From NCBI RefSeq assembly GCF_900143625.1, contig NZ_FRFF01000009.1, positions 1-64,000 on the forward strand: a DNA stretch of 64,000 bases, in the 5' to 3' direction. Positions within the stretch are counted from its first letter, which is position 1. The number at the start of each line of letters is the position of its first letter. Source of the DNA: Nocardiopsis sp. JB363 (GTDB lineage Bacteria > Actinomycetota > Actinomycetes > Streptosporangiales > Streptosporangiaceae). The position numbers were made by a program, and so were the translations under genes. Shown here piece by piece: positions 35,218 through 44,064 of this stretch. The notes beneath the pieces were generated by a model. It was not told the DNA's origin. It ran no database searches and saw nothing but the letters and a program-made list of their open reading frames with translations.

Positions 35218-36390
35218 TTAGCGCACGCCGGCTCCGTCACCGGCGCCGACCGTGGCGCGGGTGGGGTCCGCGTCGAACTCGGTGGAGAGCAGGTCCACGA
35301 CGTCCTGAAGCGAGCCTCCCTGGGAGACGACCGCCCGCTGGCGTTCGTAGGAGGCGCCCTTGTCCAGGATCTCGGAGATCAGGTCCAGGTCCTCGGCACA
35401 ACCCAGGCGGGCGGCGATCGGGGTCAACTCGCGAACCAGCTCGTACAGGTCGTCACGGATCGGAACGGTGGTTCCGTACGAATCCGTGATGACACGAGCG
35501 TCGAGTCCGTAGCGGGTGGCCCGCCACTTGTTGTCGTTCACCACCCAGGACGGCGGGCTGGGCAAGCTGTACCCGCGGTCGAGTTGGTGATCGAAAAGCT
35601 CCACCAGGCTCTGGGAGAGAGCGGCGGCCATTCCCACCTCGCGCAGGGTGGGAATCCCATCGAACATCCGGATCTCGATGGTACCGAAATCCGGGTGCGG
35701 ACGGATGTCCCACCACACTTCCTTGATAGAGGCGATGGTACCTGCATTGAGAAGGGTTTCGAGGTATTCCTCGAAAGCCGGCCAACCGGGGAGGTTCGGC
35801 GGCGGACCGGAGGTGGGAAGGGCCCCGAAGACAATGGACCGTGCAGAGGCGAGTCCCGTGTCGTATCCGCCCCAAAATGGGGACGAAGCACTCAAAGCAA
35901 GAAAATGGGGGATGTACTTCGCAAGCGCGTTCACGATCGGAATGGCCTTCTCCTGGTCACGCACTCCGACGTGTACGTGCACACCACAGGTGAGGATGCG
36001 CCGGGCCAGCCACTGCATCTGCTCCACCAGCTCGCCATAGCGCTTGCCGGGGCTGAGCGACTGGTCCTGCCAGTGGTCCATCGGGTGCGTACCCGAGCAG
36101 ATCAGGGCGGCGCCACGGGGCTCCAGCACCTCCCGCATCCGACCGACGTTGCGGGCGAGGTCGCGCTTGGCCTCGTCCACCGTCTCGCAGATCCCCGTCA
36201 CCACCTCGACCTGGGACTGCATGAGTTCATGGCGCAGCGGGGGGACCGCCGCGTCGGCACTGAGGTCCGGGAGTTCCGCGAGGAGTTGCTGCGCCTCCTG
36301 TCGCAGGTGGCGACTGTTCCGATCGACGATCTGGAGTTCCCACTCCACACCTAACGTCGCACGTTCTGACGATTTGAATGCGATTCCCAT
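35218..36390 (-). CDS. GCS2-family carboxylate-amine ligase (YbdK-like)
   Basis: A 390-residue glutamate-cysteine-ligase-like protein. LGVEWELQIVD, LRHELMQSQVEVVTG, ICSGTHPMDHWQDQ, CGVHVHVGVRD, IRPHPDFGTIEIRMFDG and NDNKWRATRYGLDA are the family's ATP/metal and substrate segments. Glutamate-cysteine ligase activity has been seen weakly for E. coli YbdK; actinomycetes make mycothiol or ergothioneine, so the real product is uncertain. ATG 36390. Confidence 0.9.
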   Translation of the reverse strand: MGIAFKSSERATLGVEWELQIVDRNSRHLRQEAQQLLAELPDLSADAAVPPLRHELMQSQVEVVTGICETVDEAKRDLARNVGRMREVLEPRGAALICSGTHPMDHWQDQSLSPGKRYGELVEQMQWLARRILTCGVHVHVGVRDQEKAIPIVNALAKYIPHFLALSASSPFWGGYDTGLASARSIVFGALPTSGPPPNLPGWPAFEEYLETLLNAGTIASIKEVWWDIRPHPDFGTIEIRMFDGIPTLREVGMAAALSQSLVELFDHQLDRGYSLPSPPSWVVNDNKWRATRYGLDARVITDSYGTTVPIRDDLYELVRELTPIAARLGCAEDLDLISEILDKGASYERQRAVVSQGGSLQDVVDLLSTEFDADPTRATVGAGDGAGVR

Positions 36391-36525
36391 CTGCCCTCCG
36401 CAAGGTGTGTACGGCCGTTCGGCCGTCTCACCGCTCAGCCCGGCGCACCGATCGCCCGGGACACGGGAGGACTACCCACCGTAAGCGTCACGCATACGGA
36501 CTTCAGGGCCAATAAACGGAGGAAA

Positions 36526-37659
36526 TCACCGGACGGAATCCCTTTCCTCGACGTCTCCGTTCCGTCCGCGTCGAAGTACCGACGCCGCCCCGAGCGCGGC
36601 GGCGCCCGCCCCCACCAGCGACAACCCGAAGGCGAGCACTCGCTGGGCCCACCGACGCTTCGCCAGATCCTCCTTGCGCGGGCGCAGCACCGGAATCGGT
36701 CGTGTCCAGTCCACCCCGACCTCGTCCGGGCTCGGCAACGAACCCGTGTACGGCGGCGGTATCGGAAGCCACGTCGCCGTCCACGCCGCGCTGAACATCA
36801 CCAGACGCATGACCAGGTTGATCCAGACCAACAGACCCACCAGGACCGCGAAGGACGCGTACACCGGGTTGGTGAGCGTTCCCGACAGCAGGGTCGCCGC
36901 CAGGGTCTTGAGCACCTCGAACCCGACCGCGCCCAACAGGGCGCCCCGCCACATCATCCGGGTCGGCCGCCCCGTCCCCGACAACAGCGTGAACACCAGC
37001 ATGAACAGGCACATGTTCACGGCGATGGCGATCACCAACGCCAGGCCCCGCAAGACGAGATTGGCCGTCAACGACTCGTCCAGGTCCACGAGGGACAACA
37101 ACCAGACCGTCGCGGTCTGCATGAAGCTGGTGAAGGCCACCGTGAACAGCAACGCGGCGCCGAGCCCGAGCATGACCAGAAGGTCGCCCGACTTGCGCAG
37201 CACCGGGTTGGGCCCCTGCTTGAGGTTGTTCAACCAGATCGAGTGCAGCGCCTCGCGCAGCGCCGCCACCGAGTTCAGCCCCGCGTACAGCAGGCCGAGC
37301 GCACCGATCACACTCGCGCCCACCCGGGCGTCCGCGATCTGGTCCATGGGCAACTGCCGGGACAGCCCCGGAAGCACCTCGTCGAGCGCCTCCTCCAGAT
37401 AATGGGTGAGCTCCACCTGACGGGCCGCCAGGAAACCCACGACAGAGAAGGCCAACGCCAACAGCGGGAAGAAGGACAGGAACGCGAAGTAGGTGACCGC
37501 ACCGGCCAACTGGTTTCCGTTGCGGTCCGCGTAACGCTCGTAGGCACGCACCAAGTGGTCGATGGACGGATACCGGTGCCGCAGCCCCCAGTACACGTCC
37601 ATCGCCGAGTCCCGGTAGTGACCGACCGTCTCCTTGGCCCGGTCCAAGACGCCGGCCAT
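36526..37659 (-). CDS. YihY/BrkB family inner-membrane protein
   Basis: A 377-residue protein with six membrane helices, beginning MAGVLDRAKET, with the family signatures LAGAVTYFAFLSFFPLLALAFSVVGF and GLLYAGLNSVAALREALHSIW, then LLVWINLVMRLVMFSAAW. The C-terminal 70 residues are cytoplasmic and basic. The family was once thought to be RNase BN; that has been withdrawn, and its function is unclear. Start ATG 37659 follows GGGAGG. The frame is open far upstream but only by base composition. Confidence 0.9.
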   Translation of the reverse strand: MAGVLDRAKETVGHYRDSAMDVYWGLRHRYPSIDHLVRAYERYADRNGNQLAGAVTYFAFLSFFPLLALAFSVVGFLAARQVELTHYLEEALDEVLPGLSRQLPMDQIADARVGASVIGALGLLYAGLNSVAALREALHSIWLNNLKQGPNPVLRKSGDLLVMLGLGAALLFTVAFTSFMQTATVWLLSLVDLDESLTANLVLRGLALVIAIAVNMCLFMLVFTLLSGTGRPTRMMWRGALLGAVGFEVLKTLAATLLSGTLTNPVYASFAVLVGLLVWINLVMRLVMFSAAWTATWLPIPPPYTGSLPSPDEVGVDWTRPIPVLRPRKEDLAKRRWAQRVLAFGLSLVGAGAAALGAASVLRRGRNGDVEERDSVR

Positions 37660-37812
37660 CGTCCTCCCTGTCCTTTCGGGCGCCCCCGTGGCCCCCGGCG
37701 GACCCGCAACCCTAGCGTTGCCCGATCGGGGAGGGGAAACCCCACGCCCGGGCGGTACCGAACGCACGGCAGACTTGGACCCGGAATCGACCGAGACGAC
37801 GGAGGTCCGGAC

Positions 37813-38934
37813 GTGGGTGTCACCGGAGCACGGCTGCGGGCGGTGTGGGGCGCGGGTAACGGCGGCCCGGTCGGGACGTGGCCGAGTGCCGCGCCCGGGC
37901 CCGCCGCGCTGACCGCCGGGTTCGTGAAGTGGTTCGGCACCGAACCCTCGGGGCTGTGGCACGCGCCGGGGCGCCTGGCGTTGATGGGCGAGCACACCGC
38001 CGCCATCGGCGGGCCCGCCCTGTTCGCCGCCCTGCCCTGGGGGATCACCGCCGCGATCGGCATCTCCGACGACGGACGTACACGAACGGCGACGCCCAAC
38101 GGCCCACTGAGCGAACGGCACCGGGCCTCCCGCGAGGTGGAGGCGGTCGCGGCCTCCGCTCGCGCCAGTGGCCACCTGAGCGACGGGCAGGGGCTTCGGG
38201 TGGTGTTCGGCGCGGATCTGCCCGCACACGCCTCCCTGGGACTCTCCGCGGCGCTGGGCGCCGCCGCCACCCTCGCCCTGGCCGACCTGTCCGGTTCCGA
38301 GCCGCCCGAGGACCTGCCGGTGGCGCGACGGGTGTGCCTGGACGCCAGGGCCGGCCAGGTCGTACGGGTGAACCAGGGCAGCGGCCGTACCGCCCTCTTC
38401 CCCTTCGACCTGGCCTCGGCCGACCTGCGCCTGGTCGTCGTCGACACCGGCGCTCTCCCCCGACGCGACCTCAGACCGATCCGCGCCGCCGAACTGTCCC
38501 GGGCACAGGAACTGTTGGGCCCGCTCCGGGCGATCCAGGACCTGCGGGCGACCCTGCGCCGGATCCAGAACCCCGTGCTGCGCGACCGGGTGGAGTTCGC
38601 CGTCACCGAGACCCACCGGCTCAACGCGGCGGTCGGACTGCTGCGGACCGACCGGTTCGGTGAGGTCGGACCGGTCCTGTCCTCCTCCCACCTGTCCCTG
38701 CGCAAGTTCGACCTGCCACTGCCCGCGGTGGAGGCGGCCGTGGAGGCCGCCGCCCTCTCGGGTGCCCGTGGCGCCCGGATGTCGGGCTGGGCGGGAACCT
38801 CCTTCGCCCTGGTCCCGTCCGAACGGGTGGACGACGTCACCTGCGGAGTGCGCGAGGTGTTCCATCGCCGGGGGCGCCCCGAACCCCGTGTGCGGGTGGC
38901 GGTGCCCGCGGAGGGTGCTCGCAGGGTGGCCTGA
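37813..38934 (+). CDS. Galactokinase-like GHMP protein lacking catalytic Asp
   Basis: A 373-residue protein with the order of galactokinase motifs, all worn. APGRLALMGEHTAAIGG corresponds to A-P-G-R-V-N-L-I-G-E-H-T-D-Y but lacks the substrate Asp and Tyr. ADLPAHASLGLSAALGAAA replaces the G-x-G-L-S-S-S ATP loop. VRVNQGSGRTALFPFDL stands where M-D-Q is expected, so the catalytic Asp is Asn. GARMSGWAGTSFALV stands for M-T-G-G-G-F-G-G. Sugar-kinase activity is not expected. GTG 37813 is preceded by GGAGG. The gene is divergent from yihY and 138 bases before the LCP gene. Confidence 0.8.
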   Translation: MGVTGARLRAVWGAGNGGPVGTWPSAAPGPAALTAGFVKWFGTEPSGLWHAPGRLALMGEHTAAIGGPALFAALPWGITAAIGISDDGRTRTATPNGPLSERHRASREVEAVAASARASGHLSDGQGLRVVFGADLPAHASLGLSAALGAAATLALADLSGSEPPEDLPVARRVCLDARAGQVVRVNQGSGRTALFPFDLASADLRLVVVDTGALPRRDLRPIRAAELSRAQELLGPLRAIQDLRATLRRIQNPVLRDRVEFAVTETHRLNAAVGLLRTDRFGEVGPVLSSSHLSLRKFDLPLPAVEAAVEAAALSGARGARMSGWAGTSFALVPSERVDDVTCGVREVFHRRGRPEPRVRVAVPAEGARRVA

Positions 38935-39072
38935 ACGCGCCCACCGGGAGCGGACTTTTCCCCTTTCTTGACACTTAACCGGGATCGACGTGAACCGGAC
39001 TACCCTGTCAGCGATCACAAGGGACATAGGACACGAAGTGCGACACACGGCGCGGAGCAGATAGGCGAATCC

Positions 39073-40329
39073 ATGGCTGACCGACGACATCGGGGGGAAA
39101 CCGGCTCGACCGGTGAACACAACAGGGGCGGTGTGTTCCGGCGTTCCGGCGATCCCGACAAGCCGGACGCCTTCGAGAAGCTCTACCGCTCCCGCGAGTC
39201 GGAGCAGCGTGTGGTGGGTGAGACCCGTCGTCTTCCCCCCGCCGACCAGGTGCCCCCGCACCGCCCCCGCAGGCGCCCCACCCACAGTGGCGGGCGCGAG
39301 TACGACGGCCGCGGCATCAAGCGTCGCGCGAAGGAAGAGCGCAAGAGGCGCCTCCGCAACACCATGATCGTCCTGTTGGCCCTCTTGCTGGTGTTGCCCA
39401 CCGGCTTCTACCTGTGGGCGGACTCACGGCTGGAGCGGGTGGAGGCGTTGCAGGACTACGACGGACGCCCGGACCGCGCTCGCGGCACCACGTACATGAT
39501 CGTGGGCTCCGACAGCCGCGAGGGGATGGACGAGGAACAGATGCAGGAGCTGGCCACCGGCAACGCCGAGGGCCGCCGCACCGACACCATCATGATCCTC
39601 TACGTGCCGCGCGGCGACGGTGAACCCACGATCGTGAGCGTGCCCCGAGACTCCTACGTTCCGATGCCCATCCCCGGTTACGCCGACAACAAGATCAACA
39701 CGGCCTTCGCCGACTCGGTGTGCGGCGCCGACGAGGAGGGCGAGGAGGTCTGCGGTGGTCCCGCCCCGCTGGTCCAGGCCTTCGAACAGGCCTCGGACGT
39801 GCGGATCGACCACTACGTGGAGATCGGCATGGGCGGCTTCGTCGACCTGGTCGACGCCGTGGGCGGAGTGGAACTGTGCCCCGAGGAGCCGATGGCGGAC
39901 CCGAAGGCGGGCCTGGACATCGAGGCGGGCTGCCAGGAGATGGACGGCGGCACCGCGCTGGGCTACGTCCGTACCCGCGCCACCCCCCGCGCCGACCTGG
40001 ACCGCATCCAGCGTCAGCGCGAGTTCTTCTCCGCGCTGATCCAGGAGGCCAGCGCCCCCTCCACGATGTTCAACCCCTTCAAGTCGGTCCCCCTGGTGCT
40101 CGCGGGCACCGACACGTTCATGGTCGACGAGGGCGACAAGCTGCGTCACCTGGCGACGATGCTGCTGGCGATGCGCGGCGGAACCCAGACCACGGCCGTG
40201 CCGGTCGGTGAGACCCCCACCCTGGACGGCGTGGGTTCGGTCGTGATGTGGGACGAGGCCCAGTCGGAGCTGATGTTCGGCGCCATGCGCGAGGGCGAGC
40301 CGATCCCCGAGGAGGCCATGCAGGACTGA
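39073..40329 (+). CDS. LytR-CpsA-Psr (LCP) family protein
   Basis: A 418-residue membrane-anchored enzyme of the family that joins teichoic acids, capsule or arabinogalactan to peptidoglycan. A 95-residue basic, disordered cytoplasmic part precedes one helix (MIVLLALLLVLPTGFYLWA). The LCP domain follows with YMIVGSDSREGM, RRTDTIMILYVP, IVSVPRDSYVPMP, NKINTAFAD, DHYVEIGMGGFVDLVDAVGGV and ALGYVRTRATPRADLDRIQRQREF. All the Arg and Asp residues that hold the polyprenyl pyrophosphate are there. It could attach the glycopolymer made by the operon at 48-57 kb. A TTGACA at 38968 and TACCCT at 39001 lie upstream, but their spacing is too long for one promoter. Confidence 0.9.
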   Translation: MADRRHRGETGSTGEHNRGGVFRRSGDPDKPDAFEKLYRSRESEQRVVGETRRLPPADQVPPHRPRRRPTHSGGREYDGRGIKRRAKEERKRRLRNTMIVLLALLLVLPTGFYLWADSRLERVEALQDYDGRPDRARGTTYMIVGSDSREGMDEEQMQELATGNAEGRRTDTIMILYVPRGDGEPTIVSVPRDSYVPMPIPGYADNKINTAFADSVCGADEEGEEVCGGPAPLVQAFEQASDVRIDHYVEIGMGGFVDLVDAVGGVELCPEEPMADPKAGLDIEAGCQEMDGGTALGYVRTRATPRADLDRIQRQREFFSALIQEASAPSTMFNPFKSVPLVLAGTDTFMVDEGDKLRHLATMLLAMRGGTQTTAVPVGETPTLDGVGSVVMWDEAQSELMFGAMREGEPIPEEAMQD

Positions 40330-40472
40330 TCCGGATCGGCGCGACCGCCGCGCCCTCCGCCCGGCCCCCGTCACCGCCGTTCGAGACCCCGACTCAACGG
40401 CCGGTACGGGGGCCGGCGTGTGTTCGGAGACGTTCGACGAAAAAGTCGGTTCGGGCGATTGCCGGGAAAGTC

Positions 40473-40504
40473 GAAGGGCCCGCCACCGGAGTGACGGGCC
40501 CTTC
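40473..40504 (+). terminator. Terminator after LCP gene
   Basis: GAAGGGCCCG (40473-40482) pairs with CGGGCCCTTC (40495-40504), then TT. Confidence 0.7.
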
Positions 40505-41121
40505 TTCGTGACGTTCCGTACTGTGCGCGCCTACCCCCCAGCGGGCGCACGGCCGGCACGTCGGCTCGTGGTGGCCGAGGGGCTTCAAACCCGCTCTGGC
40601 CTGCCGGTTCTCACCGGCGTGTCTCCACCATAAGTCAAAGTTCACCAAAGGTGCGAATCGTATGCACGTGTCATACGTCGCACTAGGGTCGGGAACTCCC
40701 TGTCGACACCATCATCTTCCCACCGTCGCCACTTCCATGGGGCCCGAACACGGGAAACACACCGGAGAAGTTCGTCGGTCACGTGAACTCGAAAGCCCCT
40801 GAAAACCGCATTCCGGTGTGTATCGACCCACACACCCAAGGCGGCCCCGGAGACGACGAAGCCCGGGCGTCCCCTCGTGGGGACACCCGGGCGTGAGCGG
40901 CGTCTCACCGTGGGCACCGGCTCAAGACACCCTCGATGAGAACGGTCCGCTCCTCACCAGGGCATGTTCCGCGAATACATACCCTGCTGCGCGTCGCCCC
41001 AGCGGCACCGGCACGGCGTTCTCATCAGTCGACAGCCAAACCCGGGCTGACTCCTTCTTCGGCCTTGTGCCGGCACCACTGGATGCGCCGCTCGCGACGG
41101 GCAGCATCCACGGAACACGCC
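40505..41121. other. Convergent 617-bp non-coding region with structured parts
   Basis: No gene is supported between the LCP terminator and icd. It holds: a bulged hairpin GGCC-GAG-GGG around CTTCAAA (40573-40601) next to GCCGG/CCGGC (40603-40607 with 40614-40618) and a CCA (a tRNA-like look without a matching acceptor stem); a palindrome CGTATG-N7-CATACG (40659-40677) with TAGGGT shortly after; and a strong hairpin at 40861-40892. Nothing recognised in 40893-41121. Confidence 0.4.
40861..40892. terminator. Hairpin terminator in convergent region
   Basis: 14-bp stem with one mismatch, 40861-40874 with 40879-40892, loop TCGT. It may end icd readthrough on minus, or a short plus transcript starting near the palindrome at 40659-40677. 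Confidence 0.5.
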
Positions 41122-42339
41122 CTAGCCGAGGCGCTTACTCAGGTTCTCGTCCAGCGCGGCGAGGAACTGCTCGGTGGTCAGCCACTCCTGCTCGGAGCCG
41201 ACCAGCAGAGCCAGGTCCTTGGTCATCTGGCCGCCCTCGACGGTCTTGACGACGACGTCTTCGAGGGTGTTGGCGAACTCGATGACCTTGGGGGTGTTGT
41301 CCAGCTTGCCCCGGTGCTCCAGACCGCGGGTCCACGCGAAGATGGAGGCGATCGGGTTGGTCGAGGTGGGCTTGCCCTGCTGGTGCTGACGGTAGTGACG
41401 GGTCACGGTTCCGTGAGCGGCCTCGGCCTCGACGGTACGGCCGTCCGCGGTGCGCAGCACCGAGGTCATCAGGCCGAGCGAACCGTAGCCCTGGGCGACG
41501 GTGTCGGACTGGACGTCACCGTCGTAGTTCTTGGTGGCCCAGACGTAGCCGCCCTCCCACTTGAGCGCGGCGGCGACCATGTCGTCGATGAGACGGTGCT
41601 CGTAGGTCAGGCCCGCGGCGGCGAACTTGTCCTTGAACTCGTTCTCGAAGATCTCCTCGAACACGTCCTTGAACATGCCGTCGTAGGCCTTGAGGATCGT
41701 GTTCTTGGTGGACATGTAGACCGGGTAGTTGCGGTCCAGTCCGTAGTTGAGGCTGGCGCGGGCGAAGTCCTCGATGGACTTGCGGTAGTTGTACATGCCC
41801 ATCGCGACGCCGCCGTCCTCGGGGAACTCGGCGACCTCGAACTCGACGGGCTGGCTGCCGTCGGCCGGGGTGTAGGTCATGGTGACCTTGCCGGCACCGG
41901 GGACCTTGAAGTCGGTGGCCTTGTACTGGTCGCCGTGGGCGTGACGGCCGATGATGACCGGCTTGGTCCAGCCCGGCACCAGCCGCGGCACGTTCTCGCA
42001 GATGATGGGCTCGCGGAAGACGACGCCGCCGAGGATGTTGCGGATGGTGCCGTTCGGCGACCGCCACATCTTCTTCAGGCCGAACTCCTCGACCCGGGCC
42101 TCGTCCGGCGTGATGGTGGCGCACTTGACGCCGACGCCGTGCTCCTTGATGGCGTTGGCCGCGTCGATGGTGATCTGGTCATCGGTGCGGTCACGCTCCT
42201 CGATGCCCAGGTCGTAGTACTTCAGGTCGATGTCCAGGTACGGCAGGATCAGACGGTCCTTGATGAAGGACCAGATGATCCGGGTCATCTCGTCGCCGTC
42301 GAGCTCGACTACGGGGTTCTCGACCTTGATCTTGGCCAT
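41122..42339 (-). CDS. icd: Isocitrate dehydrogenase (NADP+), dimeric eukaryote-like type
   Basis: A 405-residue TCA enzyme converting isocitrate to 2-oxoglutarate and making NADPH. The start [20 protein letters not shown] is diagnostic of the subfamily II enzymes also found in eukaryotes, together with [28 protein letters not shown], the [10 protein letters not shown] metal site and [12 protein letters not shown] for NADP. Length is as expected. Palindromes about 155-170 bases upstream (42492-42514) are a possible operator. Confidence 0.95.
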   Translation of the reverse strand: MAKIKVENPVVELDGDEMTRIIWSFIKDRLILPYLDIDLKYYDLGIEERDRTDDQITIDAANAIKEHGVGVKCATITPDEARVEEFGLKKMWRSPNGTIRNILGGVVFREPIICENVPRLVPGWTKPVIIGRHAHGDQYKATDFKVPGAGKVTMTYTPADGSQPVEFEVAEFPEDGGVAMGMYNYRKSIEDFARASLNYGLDRNYPVYMSTKNTILKAYDGMFKDVFEEIFENEFKDKFAAAGLTYEHRLIDDMVAAALKWEGGYVWATKNYDGDVQSDTVAQGYGSLGLMTSVLRTADGRTVEAEAAHGTVTRHYRQHQQGKPTSTNPIASIFAWTRGLEHRGKLDNTPKVIEFANTLEDVVVKTVEGGQMTKDLALLVGSEQEWLTTEQFLAALDENLSKRLG

Positions 42340-42491
42340 GGCTGTGTGGCTGTCCCTTCAGTCTTCGCTACCGCCTCATGCCACGCGAGGCCGACAGCCG
42401 GTTTGTGACCGGCTCTTCGGCCATCGCGCGCACGGCGATCCCCTGATCCCGCCCGGTGTCCGTGCCACCCGGGGAGGCGGTGCTTATTCGG

Positions 42492-42514
42492 TGTCGAGGT
42501 ATCTCGACATCAAG
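42492..42514. promoter_or_regulatory. Palindrome pair upstream of icd
   Basis: TGTCGAG-GTAT-CTCGACA (42492-42509) is a perfect inverted repeat. It overlaps CTCGACATCAAG (42503-42514), itself a near-palindrome. It lies between icd and the DUF3017 gene, both on minus. The binding protein is unknown. Confidence 0.45.
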
Positions 42515-42526
42515 CTTATTAGACAC

Positions 42527-42931
42527 TCATGAGGAGAGTTGCGGCGCCACCCAGGCCAACACGATCAACAGGACCGCGAGGGCCACGAGTGTGGCCAGGT
42601 CGACCCAACGGCGGCGTACCGCCAACAGGCCGATCCAGTCCTTGGGCAGGAACATTCGGAAGGTCGCCGCGAGCAACAGGGCACCGGCGATGATGGCCGG
42701 TCCACGTTTGAAGTAGGCCGCGGCGACGACCACGATCCCCGCCGCCAGGGCGGACAATACGAGGGCGTAGGGCACCTGGGAGAGCCAATACGGCACCTTC
42801 CCCCCTGGTGTGTCCTTACCGCCGTCGTCGGGCACGTCCCCGTCCGACTCCGCCACCTCAGCCTGCTCCGCGTCGTTCACCGCGTTCCGACCTGTTCGCT
42901 TTCCGAGTTTCGTGGCCGCCGCGCGGCTCAT
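42527..42931 (-). CDS. DUF3017 membrane protein
   Basis: A 134-residue protein from the ATG at 42931. About 45 polar, acidic residues lead to three membrane helices (YALVLSALAAGIVVVAAAYF, AIIAGALLLAATFRMFL, WVDLATLVALAVLLIVLAWV). The LPKDWIGLLAVRRRWVDL loop is the DUF3017 signature. The family is actinobacterial, often beside folD, of unknown function. A GTG at 42880 is an alternative start; the frame is open upstream to 43186. Confidence 0.75.
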   Translation of the reverse strand: MSRAAATKLGKRTGRNAVNDAEQAEVAESDGDVPDDGGKDTPGGKVPYWLSQVPYALVLSALAAGIVVVAAAYFKRGPAIIAGALLLAATFRMFLPKDWIGLLAVRRRWVDLATLVALAVLLIVLAWVAPQLSS

Positions 42932-43404
42932 CCTCACGGTCTCCCCCGATGTCTGGCACGGACCGGCCACCAGGCAGCGGGAGCACTGTCCGAAACGGAA
43001 AGTAGCTCCCCCGTGGCTCATGTTCCAGGCGGTTCCGGCCGGCCCCCTGGAGATACGGGTTCCGGCAACGGGAGGGACCGCGCCCAGTGTAGTCTCCGGC
43101 CACGCCGACACCTCAGGGCTCACGGATACGGCCTCGACTCCCTCGGGGGCCATGCGGTCCGTTTCCCACTTCCGGTTGGGCCACAAGACCGTATTTCCGC
43201 GCCTTATCCCTCTAACTCCGGAGTAAGCGCGTAGAACACGTACCAGTCGGGTAACCCAGCCAGGGATGAGCGCACCGGTGAGCGAGGACCCCCATGAAGC
43301 CCACGCGACGTTTTGACAGCACCGTCACCCCCCGACAATCACCCATCCCCCACCGCCGCTCGTATCCGCATCGACCACGCACGGCCGGCACGGGAGGAGT
43401 CACC
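42932..43404. other. Divergent intergenic region
   Basis: About 470 bases between DUF3017 (minus) and the FHA gene (plus). TACACT near 43088 on the minus strand may be a -10 for DUF3017, and ACTCCGGAGT (43215-43224) is a perfect 10-base palindrome. No further gene is convincing; in-frame extensions of both neighbours enter this space. Confidence 0.3.
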
Positions 43405-44007
43405 GTGGAGGGTCCCTACCTCCGGGTCGAGGAGAGCGGTGAGGTGTGCCCGCTCTCCGGTGAGGTCACCACGGTCGGCCGCGGCGAGGGCGCGGACATC
43501 CGCCTGGAAGACCGCAGCGTCTCCCAATTGCACGCCGAACTGATCCGCCGTGGACCCTACGTCTACGTGGTGGACCTCGGTCTGTCCCGCAACGGCACCC
43601 GGGTCAACGGCCGGCCCATCGCCCGCCGCGTCCTGGAGGAGGACGACGTGGTGAGCTTCGGCACCGCCCGCTGCCGGGTCGGTGGGTTGCCCAAGGAACA
43701 ACTGAGCCCCGACAAGGTGCTGCGCCGCGGCGCGGCCCCCGAACTCACCCGCCGCGAACTGGACGTGCTCACCGCCCTGTGCCAACCGGCGCTGTCCGAG
43801 GAGGCGTTCGTGGCCCCGGCCACCGCACGCGACATCGCCGAGGCCCTGGTGGTCACCGAGGCTGCGGTCAAACAGCACCTGCTGCGGCTCTACCAGAAGT
43901 TCCGCATCCCGGAGGGACAGAACCGACGCACCCGCCTGGCCAACGAGGTGGTGGCCCTGGGCCTGGTCCGCCCGATGCCCGTCGGCCACGCCCGCCGCGC
44001 CGGCTGA
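43405..44007 (+). CDS. FHA-domain protein with C-terminal helix-turn-helix
   Basis: A 200-residue protein. Residues 1-90 are a forkhead-associated domain that would bind phospho-Thr (TVGRGEGADIRLEDRSVSQLHAELI, then LGLSRNGTRVNGRPI). Residues 110-195 form a helix-turn-helix with LTRRELDVLTALC, ATARDIAEALVVTEAAVKQHLLRLYQKF, resembling a LuxR/winged HTH. It may link Ser/Thr kinase signalling to transcription; target unknown. GTG 43405 has GGAGGAG at ideal distance; ATG 43294 without a site is possible. It lies between the DUF3017 gene and the folD operon, on the opposite strand to both. Confidence 0.85.
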   Translation: MEGPYLRVEESGEVCPLSGEVTTVGRGEGADIRLEDRSVSQLHAELIRRGPYVYVVDLGLSRNGTRVNGRPIARRVLEEDDVVSFGTARCRVGGLPKEQLSPDKVLRRGAAPELTRRELDVLTALCQPALSEEAFVAPATARDIAEALVVTEAAVKQHLLRLYQKFRIPEGQNRRTRLANEVVALGLVRPMPVGHARRAG

Positions 44008-44020
44008 CCCGACAGGGAAA

Positions 44021-44048
44021 AGGGGCGGGCCCGGATGGGCTCGCCCCT
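44021..44048. terminator. Hairpin between FHA gene and folD
   Basis: AGGGGCG (44021-44027) pairs with CGCCCCT (44042-44048). Both gene ends converge here. Confidence 0.55.
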
Positions 44049-44064
44049 GTCGTCGGTCATCGGG

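Noticed and set aside
40561..40630. Possible tRNA-Sec (loop CTTCAAA, terminal CCA)
   Set aside because: The acceptor 3' side GTGTCTCC has no matching 5' strand, the T-loop is TTCTCA instead of TTCRA, and no long variable arm is present. Kept only as a structured region.
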